Source: Styela clava (taxonomy: Eukaryota > Chordata > Ascidiacea > Stolidobranchia > Styelidae). From it: a stretch of 64,000 nucleotides of DNA. Location: positions 7,679,001 through 7,743,000 of the forward strand of contig NC_135258.1 of NCBI RefSeq assembly GCF_964204865.1, written 5' to 3'. The notes under the pieces were generated by a model that was not told the DNA's origin, searched no databases, and saw nothing but the letters and a program-made list of their open reading frames with translations. This document shows, piece by piece, positions 1 to 12,567 of this stretch (position 1 is its first letter; every line of letters begins with the position of its first letter). Both the position numbers and the translations under genes were made by a program.

Positions 1-691
1 AATCACATTTGTATTTGATATTTTGTAAATCAATCATATATTCAATGTTGTTATTTTATGTCGTTCGTTGAAAATCTATAATTAGAAAGATTTTAACCTT
101 TCACGAGAATAGATTCATCAATATTATTAAACCAAACTTGAGTTAGTATATTTTATAAGTTATACTTGGATAACTTCCTATTTTGAAATGTTTTTGAAGT
201 TTTTCAAATATTTTATGATAACAAAACTCAAAAAATGTATTTTTCCTAACCTAATGAAATTTTTTCAAATATTTTAGTTTCTGGTAAACTTTGATTTAAG
301 TAGACGTGAAAGCAAAGCAAGATGCATTTTTACTGGAATTAACATTTGCAATTTGTATTAAATTTTATTCTCCCAAGTCCTAAACACTGGCATGTTATTT
401 AACTTCGTAATCATACAACTACGTAAGTTTTCCCGTTATAGGCGTCAAAGTTACTTCAAGAGCGCATGGTGACAAATATTACGCGGTTTCAAGTTATCGT
501 CATCAATAAAAAATGAATTATTACATCACTGTGGTTCTGATAATTGGCATATTTTAGTGACTAAATATATTTTGAAAATTTATGTTTTCACTTTATTGTT
601 GAAACTGTGTCACTGATACCAATAATAAAATTTGTTAAACGATTATTAACGTATAATTCGATAATTACAAACATCTTTCTAGAATCTAGAC

Positions 692-2002
692 CAGGGATGT
701 GCAACAGGCGGCCCACTTTTCCCCCATCAAGCATAAAATCCTCATCTGATTTTTGCGCTTGTCGCCGCGTTGAATCTTTCGCCGTTTCCCCCTGTGACTA
801 TTGGAAGGGTAAGTGATAGCCGCATTCTCTTCTGGTTGTTGTCGCTCGGGTTGCCGCTAATTTTTTAATTCGCTGCTAATCTCACTGCTAATATTTTTTT
901 GTGGGAATGTTGGATAACATATACTGTAATATATATATATATATATAGAATGGTTTATTAGGATTTTATACGAAAAGTTTTGTGATATCAACAGCTCGTA
1001 TATGTTAAGAATAAACACATCTGCAATTTGTCCAAAGATCGCCAACGGTAAATGGAGCTTTCCATATTATCAGCATTTGCCCTCAAGGAATGATTTAATA
1101 AAGAAGGATGAAGGTTCTGGAAGGCTATTGTAATTATTATATATGTCCATAAAGTCCCATTTTTTTAAGAATTGCGAAGAGAATTTATCGATATCATATA
1201 TTGTTTTGACCCTTATTAAATGAAGTTAAAATACTTAAACAATTACTGATTATAATACAACAGACCTGATTAAGATATATTGAGAACTGACTTCATAACA
1301 ATATTGAAGTTGAAAAGGAACTTCATGGACACCCTGATTTATTTTTTCTCTCTTCGAGTTTAACTATGAATCTCGATATAAAGAAAATTTAGCTGTTTTT
1401 TTCGAATATTGCTTTGACAACAGCAGAACAGCCCGACATATTGCACGACAAAGTCGGCACCCAATGCTAACCGATATTGATGTGAATTGCTGCAAAGGCG
1501 GTACTTGATTTGCAATTTTATTTGAATTTTTATTTGCATTTTGAAGATGTTTTTTTTATCCTATATGCTTCAATGCTATATTTGCTGCTGTAATACAGCA
1601 ACAAGGTGTCGCTGACTGGATGACTCATTGAGTCTTCCGCGACCCCGTGTCAATTGCTATCAATCAATGTTGTTCTCGTTTTATTAGTTTACTGTGTTTT
1701 TCTTTTGCGTTCTATTGATTCTTGCATGGCGAAATAAAATATCTGAATCTGATTCTTTTAACCACGCTTGAATATCTGCCTGAGCGAAAGAAGTGTCGGA
1801 GCGGCCGAACAACATGTAATTGTCGCGTCGCTTATTGCGCTTATTCGGTCATTGTTACGAAAATACACAAGGAAATCGATGCTCGAGAAAACATGAATTG
1901 CCTGTAGAGGCGGGGATTTGGTTTGCATTTTCGATTGACCAGATAGCGGATTGTAGTGCAAGTGTGATAACTGCCGCCAGTAACTGGGCCTCCGTGTCCA
2001 TA
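692..2002. mobile_element. Candidate hAT element, copy 1
   Basis: A hAT-style end CAGGGATGTGCAAC begins at 692 after the sequence atctagac. A degenerate reverse-complement end precedes tactagag at 2003-2010. The region 1790-1900 holds the core sequence shared with other hAT elements in this window. The right end is poorly conserved, so the limit is tentative. The equivalent in copy 2 is 14345-15653. No coding capacity is seen; the short ORFs inside are not protein-like. Confidence 0.45.
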
Positions 2003-2010
2003 TACTAGAG

Positions 2011-2291
2011 CAGTCATTTTCAACCAATTTGGTTGAGCAGAAGTCAGTAGGCTCGGGGAAATCCTGTACAATAGTTTGATATTTTGTTATTGTCTGAATT
2101 GTGAATTACACAACAATAAAATCAGACCAAAGCAAGCGAACCAAAATGAACTTCAAAGTGTTGCAAGTTTAATACGGGTGGCAAATCTAAAGGTATTTTA
2201 TATTTGAACAATAAAAACATACAGATTTTCAATTTGAATGAAATCTCCCGGAACCCCTGACATGCCGCGGAATTCCGGTTGAAAACCACTT
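2011..2291. mobile_element. hAT MITE with 8-bp target duplication, copy 1
   Basis: The left end CAGTCATTTTCAACC and the right end GGTTGAAAACCACT are inverted repeats. The flanks tactagag (2003-2010) and tattagag (2292-2299) match at 7 of 8 bases, as expected for a hAT insertion. No coding capacity. Confidence 0.65.
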
Positions 2292-2462
2292 TATTAGAGC
2301 ACTGCTGTACTATTTAATTGATTTTTTCAAACTTCAGCTTTGAAGAACAAATGTTTACAGAAGAATAACGTAAAGTAAATGACTAATTAGGGATATTGCG
2401 GCCACTCGTAAAAAAGCTTTTATGTGAATTTGGTATTGCGTTCACTAATATGGTCAATAATT

Positions 2463-4165
2463 ATGGAAATCCTTAACCGGTTAATCGCCGCGTGACGTTT
2501 GACGTAATAACTTATAATTTCAGCTTGTTGCGTCACAATGCGTATAAATCAATTTTGCGTGTTCTTATCCCGGTATCGCTTATTAAAATTATTCACGAAT
2601 CGAGATAGTTTCATGATTGCTTTGCTGCAAGAGATAGGCAGCGTGGTTCGGGCGTGTGGAAGTATTTTAGAAAACTTGATTCCGTTGTTAAACGTCATTT
2701 ATGTGACAAATTATCAGAGTTCGATGTGCAAATTTTACTTCGAGATATATATCATATGAAGAAAAATGGCATCAACTGCGCAGTCGTTTAGGGATGGGCC
2801 GGGATTCGGATCCGGACTCGGATTCGAGTCGAATCCAGGCATTTTTTGGACTCGGATTCGATTTCGAGTCCACGTCGTTTTTACCAAGTCCATAATCAAT
2901 TCTGTTTTTACTAATTTACGCCTATGTTTGTACTTTTACCTCTTTAAATCCCACTACATACCTTAACTAGTAAAATTCAAAGTTAGCTCTGTAACAATAT
3001 CCCTCGCGTGCATTATAAACACTCCTAATAAAACGACGACAGATATCCAGATAATATAACGCAAGTTAAAAACTATTGATCGCTTATAACAATGATGTTG
3101 CGCCAGTCGCCTTCAAACTATCTATTCATGTGGTACACAATAAAATATGTGTTAGCGCAATATTTTTGAGTTTTAGATTCGCGTAAAAATGAAACATGCC
3201 CTGAATCAACCCAATGGGGAATCTCATCAATACCTCTTTTAAATCGGGTTTACTACGTGCAATCCTTTCGCTAAAAAGGCAATGGAAAGCATGGAGAGTT
3301 TTAGAACGTTTAGATGAACTATTAAATTGCAAGCGGATGTACCACAATGTATTGACGACGAGTGGCATTTCTCTACCATATGCGCACGTGACATAGTAAA
3401 TTCACGGCTAGAAATATCTGGAATTATGGGAAAGCATTGTAGTCAAAAGATTTTTTATTTTTCATATTAACATGTAAGAATATCTGAATAGCCGACCAGA
3501 ATTGACGCAAGGTGGTGGGCTGGAAATCCAGTTCACAGCCAAGGCGCACATTGGCCCACGTTTACGTTTGTATCATGGCCGCCAAAAAGAGAAAAAGATA
3601 TTATTGGAATGATTCAACAGCTATCTGCGGAACCATCAGGCAAAAAATATGAGCTACGACGTATATTTGTGAGCGCACGATGCTGTAGCATGGTCAAAAA
3701 CGTGTTTTTCTGCTTTTCTATTATGACGTCACGGACTCGGCAGATTCGATTCGAGTCCTTGACCTATTACTCGGATTCGTCGAATCTCTGTAATGCCGGA
3801 CTCGTCCCATCCCTACTGAGTCGTTGTATTACATTGAATATCCGATTTTGCAATGAAATCGTGAACAATATATTTCGAAATCGACCGAAAACTGATTCTG
3901 AATTCATCATTGTCAAATTTCCATAATCAGCAACCTTGGTACTTCCAATTATTTTTCACATTTATTGAGTCCTTCCTCACACAGTTAGTAATATTCTTTT
4001 GAATTAAATGCCACAAGAGATAAATTTGCGATGACGTAATCATATTTGAAGAAATTGTACGATATGAAGATGATTTGTACCTGAGATGTCAGTTAACGGT
4101 TAAAATAAATCGTAACCGTTAACCATCTGAAATCGGTTAACCGATTAACCGGTTAAGCTTTCCTA
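2463..4165. mobile_element. Copy 1-specific DNA transposon with TTAACCGGTTAATCG inverted ends
   Basis: This block is absent from copy 2, where about 145 unrelated bases (16087-16231) sit instead. Its ends are inverted: ggaaatccttaaccggttaa at 2465 and the reverse complement of ggaaagcttaaccggttaa ending at 4163. The interior contains a second nested element (2789-3815). No transposase reading frame is visible, so it is non-autonomous. The exact target duplication is unclear. Confidence 0.6.
2789..3815. mobile_element. Nested TAGGGATGGG-ended element inside the 2463-4165 transposon
   Basis: The left end TAGGGATGGGCC and the right end CCCATCCCTA are inverted. The subterminal regions are rich in ggactcggattcgagtc-type motifs on both sides, also in inverted orientation. 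The sequence agtcgtt occurs at 2782-2788 and again at 3819-3825, an imperfect target duplication. Non-autonomous. Confidence 0.55.
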
Positions 4166-4395
4166 GTCCTATTAATCATCTATTTTCTTCCGACACTAAC
4201 AGAACTCATTTTGTCATATAATATAAATTCAGTCTGGTCAATTTATATTAAAACTGGAAGCCAACGCAGTGGGATAATAATTCAAAACAAAAAACAAGGC
4301 GAAGAAAATTATTATTTGATGAAATATCAATACTAGCTGATTTGTAATCTAGAAAGTCAATCCATGGTCTGATGTTATACAGTGGTTAGAAATTG

Positions 4396-7337
4396 TTAAA
4401 TTGGTCGAATTTTCATTTCTGTGAATTTGAGAGAATAATAGTATTCCTTCCAGCTGCGCCATACCAAGCCATCTGCGAATGATTCTTGAACTCCGCTTTG
4501 GAAATAATGACCGTTTAAATTGCTTGCATGGCAGTTTGTGTACCACCAAGCCCCTTTAAAAGAAACCGCGCAATTCCCAGAATGTATATCGTTGTCTTGA
4601 TCTTTAGTCGAAAATCTATGACCGTTGTGGCCACTCAAAGAATCTCCCGCGTCTCCAGTGTATCCTCCAACGGTGAGTGCATATTTCGATTTCGGTCCTC
4701 CTACTTTGAAGTTTCTGTGAAATTAATGCCGATGTTTAGGCTTCAAGATACAATTAAGTTATTCATATAAAGCAGGGATGTACAAGGGCCACAACCCGAC
4801 CATTTAGTGTGGCCCTTATGAACACCCCCCCCCCCCCCCCCCATGAAGCATAAAATTCTAATCCGACAGTTTATGTTAACAGGTGATATTAACGAACTAT
4901 GCAGGAACTCAAATTTTCAATTGTCGCACTCTAAAATGTTAAATGAATAACATTTTTCATTGTGTGAACTTTTTAATTGTTGTGTTCATGAAAAAGTCTA
5001 TTTTTTTTTCGTGGCCAGGCTAGTTAGGCTGAAGTTAGTTATATGGCCCACCGACAAAAAATGTTGCACACCAATGATGTAAAGTAATCGAATGACTCTT
5101 ACGAATATTTCGCATATTTCCTATTTCCTTCCCAATCTTCTAAATCGATACGAAGTTCGTAGTCATTATCACGAGTCAGACGATGAAGATTTTCCAGGCC
5201 TTATAAATAGTTAAAATATTGAATATATGAATTAACTTATTTACGACATCCTTTTGGAAATTTTCAAGACTTACCAAACCAAAATTCATCATCTTTGTTT
5301 CCAAATCCATTTACATATTCATTCCAAGTTCTATAGAAATCCGTTGAGCCACTTGAACGTCGTTGGAAAACCTCAAGAAAAGTAACTACATTTGATAATA
5401 GTAACGTGGCAACCTCATACATCCAGACCATTATTATTAATAACTAGGCTTTAATAGACCCATTACCAGCTAACATACAAAGACGGCCTATATAACTGAA
5501 CAGCATTGGCGTATCCAGGGCATGGTCGACATGGCGCAGTTTGGACAGGGGCGCAAAAAGACGACAGTCTTAATCGTAAAATGTTTTAACAAATTTAATT
5601 TCAAATTGAAAATGTTTAAAACTCGTGTGTTTTTAGTGAAATATAGTTACATACAAGTATCAGTCGTTAAATTGTAAGTCAACGATTAATGGCACGCATT
5701 TTAAAATCTTGCATGCGCGTTATTTTACGTATACGCCACTGCTGAACAGAAAACCAAATGGCAGACATTTGCAGATAAGACTCATTAATCTAGATTAGAA
5801 AGACCAGGATAAGTAGTAATTTACGGTAATAATCATAGGCATCTGGGGAAGATTAACAAAATACCCAGTAAAACAAATATCAACGCGAACACACAATGAA
5901 TTGCAATAATGTATTGTTGTGAACAATGTAATTCCTCACCATCCAACCCCCACCGTCAGTTGTTAGATCACAGAATACTTCAAGCTTTGAGTAAGATGGG
6001 TAAATATCAAAAACTCCACCGGTTTCATTCCAAATTTTCGCATCATTCTTAGTCACTTTTCCACAGTCGGAAAAAGTTAGAGGTCTCAATTCTGTCATGA
6101 GAGAATTGAATAATTCAATTTTAGAGTGAAAAAATGAAAAGCTATCAATAATATAACAATGCCTGTTTTAAAATGAAGACACTACGACTGTCGACAGCGG
6201 TCATCGAAGCACAAATTACGCGAATCACATGAATAAAACTGAGATTGTGAACTACCTTCATAGACCCGCGTTTTGGCGTTTATCTACCCTTCGTAAGTGG
6301 GTAACTGCCATGCGAAGTTAGTTACAGATATCGGTATGAAAATCCACTTCCAATATTATATGAAACAACAATGGTTAAATTGATTCAAAACGCCGAAAAG
6401 TTGGAAGAAGTATGATTGTATTTACTTTCAGTCGAATAGCCGAGTGGTCTAATGAGCCATACTCAAGAGTCGTCCATTTCACCTTGACAAGACTTAGCTT
6501 CTCTGCAGCGTCTGCGGCTATGATTATTTTGAATACAAACCTTGAGCCACACGAATCAATTCTGAAAATTTTCTTTCTATCTCAGATGTGTTGTTCAACA
6601 TCTTTTCCTCAATGTTGGTCATCTTGGTTTTGAAACGAATCTCCATTGCTGTAATAGTAAACAATCTTTCAGAGCTAACTGAATTCAAAGAGCATCTTTG
6701 ATGTGGCCTGCACCAAGGGGAGGGGTATAGGATCAGTCGACCCGGGAAACACACTGTAGGGGCGAGTTCGTTTCTTATTTAACTAATAATACAAACATTT
6801 ACCTATTATTTGGCCTATTTTTGGAGGTATGTATGAGAGCCATCATTATCAGAAACTTGCCCTGGGAACCAGAAAAGTTTGACACGATCCTGCCTGCTCC
6901 TAATCCAGATCTATCACATAAAGCTGTACCTTATGATTGGCGAGGGCGCGCTTCAAATACTTCTCCTCAAAAATCGATCGCAATTTATAAGCCTAATGTA
7001 TGCTTTCATGTAGTGTTTTATACTTTATTGCCTACACTCAAAACCAACACACTTCCTATAGTCCGCAATATGCGGTAGTACACGACTTACCGTTGAATTT
7101 CTTTTGCATTTCCTGTTCTATCTTTGTATAGTTAACTATGCCTGGTGGTCCACGTGGTCCCGCTTTACCAACTCGCCCTGCATGAGCATGGTCTGGTCGA
7201 GAATTCGAGAGTAATGTGACCTGTCTTGTACAATATTCATGCATTTGATAAACTTGGGAACAAAGACCATCGTCAGGCAATGAATCGGTCATTGAAATCA
7301 GACAAATAATCAACATTGCAAATGAACTATTTACCAT
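4396..7337 (-). CDS. Secreted fibrinogen-domain lectin (ficolin-like), FREP-1
   Basis: Six exons on the minus strand: 7337-7091, 6648-6541, 6091-5940, 5371-5275, 5199-5103 and 4714-4396. All have GT-AG borders and join in frame to 339 aa. Residues 1-19 form a signal peptide ([19 protein letters not shown]). C26 and C36 could link subunits. Residues 54-68 are a very short Gly-X-Y run ([15 protein letters not shown]), and 69-118 form a coiled-coil neck. From about 120 comes a full fibrinogen C-terminal domain with DCG, TDGGGWM, the calcium-site motif KDQDND and the family signature [13 protein letters not shown], so four conserved cysteines are present. Known ficolins and tachylectins bind acetylated sugars outside the cell and act in innate recognition; that role is inferred here. 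The short collagen run is unusual for a true ficolin, so 'fibrinogen-related protein' is the safer name. The reading frame stays open upstream of the chosen ATG to 7445, so a longer N-terminus is possible. Confidence 0.88.
4773..5076. mobile_element. hAT MITE in lectin intron 5, copy 1
   Basis: The left end CAGGGATGTACAAGGGCC and a right end reading GTTGCACACCAATG are inverted. The flanks atataaag (4765-4772) and atgtaaag (5077-5084) match at 7 of 8. It contains a long C run at about 4826-4843. It is shared with copy 2. Confidence 0.7.
5504..5741. mobile_element. hAT MITE in lectin intron 3, copy 1
   Basis: The left end CATTGGCGTATCC and right end ACGTATACGCCACTG are inverted repeats. They are flanked by a perfect 8-bp duplication, ctgaacag (5496-5503 and 5742-5749). 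The same insertion sits in copy 2. Confidence 0.8.
6431..6474 (+). pseudogene. tRNA-Leu 5'-half-like fragment in lectin intron 2, copy 1
   Basis: The stretch beginning gtcgaatagccgagtggtct resembles the 5' half of a leucine tRNA: A-box like TAGCCGAGTGG and an anticodon arm containing tactcaaga. No 3' half, B box or matching acceptor strand follows, so it is at best a truncated relic or a chance match. Copy 2 has the counterpart at 18534-18577. Confidence 0.25.
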
Positions 7338-7543
7338 GCTGTATCGTTTGAACCCTAGATAAGTCATAATGCTAGAAAAATCACAAGAGTTTGTTATATT
7401 TTCGAATAAAAATACTAAATATAATATATACATCATACTTAACAAAAATATAAAGTCGTAAAAATACGATCTTAAAAATAGAATAGGAAACTTTTATTTT
7501 TCTCCACGCACAAAAACTGAAACAAGGCCATACTCTATCTAAA

Positions 7544-7726
7544 CAGGGCTTTTCAAACTGGCGATTTTGACATTCCGGTAGCAAAAAGGCTAAGATCGTG
7601 ATAAAATCTTTTTCGACACTAAGTTATGTTTAAACCAAGATTGGATCATTTGTGCGAAAATATGCAAGAACTCAATAAAAGTTTGGCCATGCCAAGTGGG
7701 TCGCAATGAAAAAATGAAGAACACTG
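7544..7726. mobile_element. hAT MITE upstream of FREP-1
   Basis: Left end CAGGGCTTTTCAAA and right end reading AAGAACACTG, with flanks tatctaaa and ttctaaac. The longer counterpart in copy 2 (19675-19927) has the cleaner flanks atctaaac and ttctaaac. Confidence 0.6.
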
Positions 7727-9747
7727 TTCTAAACTAAAGCAAGTTTTACTAGCTATTCAGATGATTTATATATTATATAGAACTACTGATAGATCTTCAG
7801 ATATTTATTGACCCTTTGAATATTTATTGTAATAATAACTCGATCATTATGTGATATGTTGAACAATATACGAGGCGTTGCGTTTATAGCTTTTGTTTTA
7901 AATCACTTTCGTTTTTCATTTATTTGTATTACTCCATGCTTTGAATGACGACGATTTTATATTCAGGCCAACGAAAAATACGTACATATACTTTCGTCCA
8001 GCGTATTGTACCACACACAGCATTTAAAACTAGGGAAACCTACTAACACTGATTGCTACGTGATAATACGCCTTCTAACTAAAAATTAGGCGTCATGGTT
8101 TTAAGAAAACGTATTTGCTGTCTACGATTAAGATGAGAAAGTCAACAAGCCAAAGTGGATGGAAAATTCCCATATATTTGAGATTGGAAAAGATCGGAAA
8201 ATATCTGACATTTCACGGTAGTTGTTGTACTATTTATTACATTGATTAGAATTATCTTCAACTAAGTTAAACAACTTGAACTATGCATTTACGGTCAAAT
8301 AACGATTAAATTTGATTATGTTATACTAACAGCATACTAATACAAACTCATAATGCGGCAGACCAGCCGATTGTTTTACTGCAGAACTTCATTTGGAACA
8401 AACTGTACCGAGTCTAATATATGATTATAACTAACAAATTTCTGATGTGAAATTTTAAACCAGATTATATCGATGTAACAGATGATGTCACGAAAACCGG
8501 CCTACAAAGAATAAATTCATATTTATTCTGCATTTCTGTAACAGTAAGATTTTGTGTGTGGTTGACTTTAATAACAATAATAGGTGTCATTCGAAACATT
8601 TTATATAAATAAACAGAACACTAGTCTATCTTCTTGTTACCGTCAGTTTAAATTATTATGTTGTGACGGATAGGAACCAAGACGTATTGCATGCAGATAG
8701 CGCGTGTGTGACGAAAAAGGTTGATCGATTTATAAGGGCTTTTGCACTTGAAAACATTTTAAACTTAACCAGACCCCTACTTCATCTTCAATTACAGTCA
8801 TATAAGAACAAGTAAAAAGACGTTTCAATTTAAATACCGCGATATCTATTTTATTAATCCAAATTGGTAAAAAAAAAAGTGTCCCAAGTTTTTTGGGTAA
8901 CTGGAATTGGTCCTTGGACTAAAGTTCGTGTTCTTGCTCTAACACGTGGCCAACTAAATATCAATATGGCACAGGTCAACACTTCTTGCATCAAAAATAT
9001 ATTTTCTCGTTTTCAGCGAAGCTCAGTTGCAAAACACTGCATTATAGATTATGACGTCATATGTGTATTTAGATTCAGGTGCATACATGCGTGAATATTT
9101 CTCACTTCCAGTTCTCTGACCAAAATGAACTCCACAAAAACGTAGGAAATGCGTTTTCAATATGAAGATTCGCACGCTTGCCTTGAAACACTCACAATAT
9201 TATTATATTCTATTTTTGTTACTTTAAAATATAGTTAATTTTTCTCTGTACTCTATTTTTTGTTTATTTTCCTTATTGTTCGTGATAAAGACACTAAAGA
9301 CAATATACATCGACGATGAACAATTCCATACCGACTAGAGATCAGCCATTTTTCATTATTGGTAATTGCATCGGTATCGTCAAAAAATAAATACAGACGT
9401 TAAAACCTATTGCATTTATTTGGAATGGTCGAAGTTTCGTAGCAATTATATGTGTTCCGATGCATTCAGTTTCTATTATTTGTTTTTAAACTCGTGTTCT
9501 CGCTCATTTCTCACGCATAAAACACCCGCTTCCGTTAAATGTCACCGAGGTCAGAAGTTTGCATCAATTTCCCTATAATCTCATCGTCAAATAATAGTTT
9601 CAGTTACATGATTAAATTGAAAGTAGAGATAACGCAATAAAAAGTAGCATAGCATAACTTTTGTATTTTCAAATATATATATGCAGTGAGACAACAACTA
9701 TTATGACAATGTATTACTGCGTGTTGCATGTCAATTATAAAATAACA
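7727..9747. other. Intergenic region upstream of FREP-1
   Basis: No exon with coding character was found on either strand. The region aligns with 19928-20570 and 22546-24100 of copy 2 with growing divergence, and presumably includes the lectin promoter. No clear TATA box or other site could be assigned. Confidence 0.5.
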
Positions 9748-9803
9748 AGAGAGCGATGCTCAAATATATGGGCACGTAGACCAAACGAAGCAGTAGTCTA
9801 CTT
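9748..9803 (+). repeat. Dispersed repeat 'Z', left part, split by the nested hAT
   Basis: Begins acaagagagcgatgctcaaa, like the copies at 29267, 41046 and 59143. It is interrupted at 9804 by the hAT composite and continues at 12809. Confidence 0.6.
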
Positions 9804-10407
9804 CAGTGGTTCCCAAACTTTTTGTACCATCGCCCCCCTACATTAGTTTATACAACTTCATCGCCCTCCGGCACTACAAAAAAAAAATTGAAAGTTTGAA
9901 ACGATTATATTACAGACCAAATAAGGAGACAAATCATAGTTTATAATGTTTTTAATGAGATGGATGAGCTTGGTGTTTCTGAGCGAGTTTTTTATTATTA
10001 TATCTAAAATTACCCCGTTTACTGATGGGAAGGCGATTTAGTTGTTTTGATAGCAATAGCAGCACGGCTGAAAATCCATCTTTCACCATATCAGAGGTCG
10101 GAAATGAAAGAATCCAGGGTTCTACCTCCTCAAAAACCGCCGTGTACTCTTGCATTCAACTCACCAAATTCACCCCATTCCACATTAAAATAATGAAAAA
10201 AAAAATGAATTTTCCAAAACTCATAATAATGATTTTCGTACATCTCATTCATTCCTACGGCCTGATGACCTTCACCAAAATACATGATATATAACGATCT
10301 TCGGTAAAATTCATCCCTGATTCCTCATCCTACCACGTCCTCCAGTCCGATCACCAGTTCATAGAATTAATCAGCCATTTGTTTTGGATTTGTGGACTCG
10401 GATGGTC

Positions 10408-12567
10408 CAGGGGTCGGCAAATTTTACGTCGCTCGCGGGACAAAATTTTTGGTATTCTTTTGCGGATCGCATATATTTTTTGAAAGTTGAAAACGGAACA
10501 TCGTGCGAAAACTGCGACAATTCGTGAACTCAACTCAGTCGTCTTAATAAAAAATTATTACAACGACGTTCAATGTGACACTGTCCTGTTTCTGCATCAC
10601 GCTTGAGCATCACGACGCCAAGATTGGAAGATTTTCTAAATGGGCATCACTAATCCTAGTTCTTTGCTTGTTCTTTGTAATGTTCTTTTCGAAAATAATT
10701 GTTCACATAAATATGTACTTCCAAACACTGAAATGAATATTTTCGCATGGTTTGTGAAATTTTGATAAAGATTTTCTTTAAGAAGATACATTCTTACAAA
10801 TATTAAGCAGTGATGAATCTCTCGAATAGAATATGAATCCTATTTCCTTATTGCATTGCAATATATTCGAATATTTACTGCGCTATTGAACCCCTGCACT
10901 CAGCATCAACTTTCCTGCGTGTTTCTATTTGTCTAATTATAATTAAATTGTAGGCTCGTTAAACGAGTAGCTGTTCAATATAATTTTTAGGATATAATTA
11001 AATTTAGTCTAAACGTGTCTCACGATAAATTATGTTACGTAAAAAAATGTAATTTACTCCTAGAGCGTAGATAATAGATAAAATTAATTCATCGTTAAAA
11101 CCGCCGTTTGGATGTTTCCCCTGACATAGACTTCCTTGTTTACTCGTAACATTGGCCAATCAGCAAGATGCAAAAATATACGTAACAATGCCCCCTTTCG
11201 CATCCACTCAGACAGACTTTCAGGCGTGGTCGTGAACATTACCTCATTTTCGCGATTTTGAATTATATTCGTTAGTTTTTAGTTGTTTTTCGGAAATTTG
11301 AATAAAATAAGTCAACGATCACCTTGTCCTCTTAGGACAGTGGTTCTCAACCTGTGGTACGCGTACCACTAGTGGTACGCGGGAGCTTTTCAAGTTGTAC
11401 GCGAGCAGATTTCAATTATTGCAACAATTAACCTTTCAATTGGCTAAAATATACCGGCAACGCTTTATCTTCCTTACTGTATGTATTCGCTAAACAGCGT
11501 TTATGGATGTTTCCCCAAGCATCAGTTTCCTTGTTTATTTCCGTAACTATATCCAATCAGCAATAAGTCAACAATGACGCAACTCGTAACAATTGCAATT
11601 TCTGCGCTCAACCGCTCAGACACTTCTGTCGCTCGAGCAGATATTCGAGCATGGTTGCAAACATTACCTCGTTTTTGTAGTTTTGAGTGATATTTGTCAG
11701 TTTTCAGTTGTGTTTCAAGAAAATAATAGTGAATTAATTAACTAAATTGTCATTATGCCTTCCGCGGAGCTTTACTTTAGTTGCAGTAATCGAAATTGAA
11801 TCTCGCAAATGCTGCGATGGACAAGGCTAAACTTAGCCATATCAGTACCTGCAAACGGCACATGGTTGATTAATTTTAATAAAAATTATGGTTTCAAACA
11901 CGTGAACCAGTTTATAAGCGCCAACATACCAAAACACTCTCAGAATAAGCATAAAGTTTGCAATAGTAAAGTATAAGAGTAATTTTTCCAGGGTCAATGA
12001 TCGGGGAAACGTCTATAGTGTTGGTGCGCTATCGGTCCTTGTCTTTAGAGATTGCCTTTGCCCGCTATACCTCAATAAATGAAGCGATATGGACATGTTT
12101 TTGTTTGTTTTGCACAAAGGATGTAGTTTAATAATATAAAATACACACATAGCATGTTCCTTGTGTCTCCCTCCCCCCGCCAAAAAAGAAGCTTTTTCGG
12201 TGGTACGCGGCCATAGTAAAAACAGTAAAGTGGTACGCGGTCAGTAACAGGTTGAGAACCATTGTCTTAGGAGATTCAGTTTAATTACAGTAATCAAAAA
12301 TTAGTGTAGAAATAGCTGTGATAGACTAGGCTAAAATTATTTACCGGTACTTTCAAAAAACATATTGTTGAATGGTATGAATTAGAATGATAGTTTGAAA
12401 CAAATACTTCATTTTATATAACAACTCGCGAAACCACTCTTAAAATAAGCACCGAAATTTTTTTAGAATGGTAAAGTATGGGAAGAATTATTCGGGGTCG
12501 AAGGTCGGGGAAAGGTCAATTTAGTGAAGCGTCCCGGGCCAGATTACTACAGATTTCCCGACCACTG
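10408..12567. mobile_element. Middle nested hAT layer inside element A
   Basis: The left end CAGGGGTCGGCAAATTTTAC and the right end CAGATTTCCCGACCACTG are inverted. Without the innermost insertion it is about 1.22 kb, the same as the matching layer in element B (37478-38701). The flanks ggatggtc and ggataccc agree at 5 of 8 bases, so this insertion is old. It contains the shared hAT core sequence. Confidence 0.75.
11338..12264. mobile_element. Innermost hAT element, perfect 8-bp target duplication
   Basis: The ends are CAGTGGTTCTCAACCTG and, inverted, CAATGGTTCTCAACCTG (one mismatch). A perfect duplication tcttagga flanks it (11330-11337 and 12265-12272). Subterminal 'gtggtacgcg' repeats occur at both sides. 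It is absent from element B, so it inserted after A and B separated. No transposase ORF. Confidence 0.88.

Larger units (their letters stand above)
1..9670. repeat. Tandem segmental duplication, copy 1 (left-truncated by the window)
   Basis: The first base of the window aligns with position 13654. From there both copies run in parallel through the whole lectin gene to about 9670 (24070 in copy 2). The first 2.4 kb differ at only a few percent of bases by eye. The offset falls from about 13.65 kb to 12.06 kb because copy 1 carries an extra 1.7 kb transposon at 2463-4165. Beyond about 7.9 kb the copies drift further apart. Confidence 0.9.

Noticed and set aside
607-816. Plus-strand ORF repeated at 14260-14520
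   Set aside because: Present twice only because of the segmental duplication. It starts at GTG, the reading frame diverges at its end, and it overlaps a hAT end.
930-946. (TA)n tracts, also at 14582, 16110 and 25520
   Set aside because: Ordinary microsatellites; no sign of function.
1758-2071. Several overlapping ORFs on both strands, repeated at 15410-15722
   Set aside because: They fall inside the hAT elements at 692-2291 and their duplicates, and the frames change between copies.
6524-6660. Possible complete intron-containing tRNA formed with the 5'-half-like fragment
   Set aside because: The only B-box-like sequence downstream lies inside coding exon 2 of the lectin (the RVAQ codons), so the resemblance is incidental.
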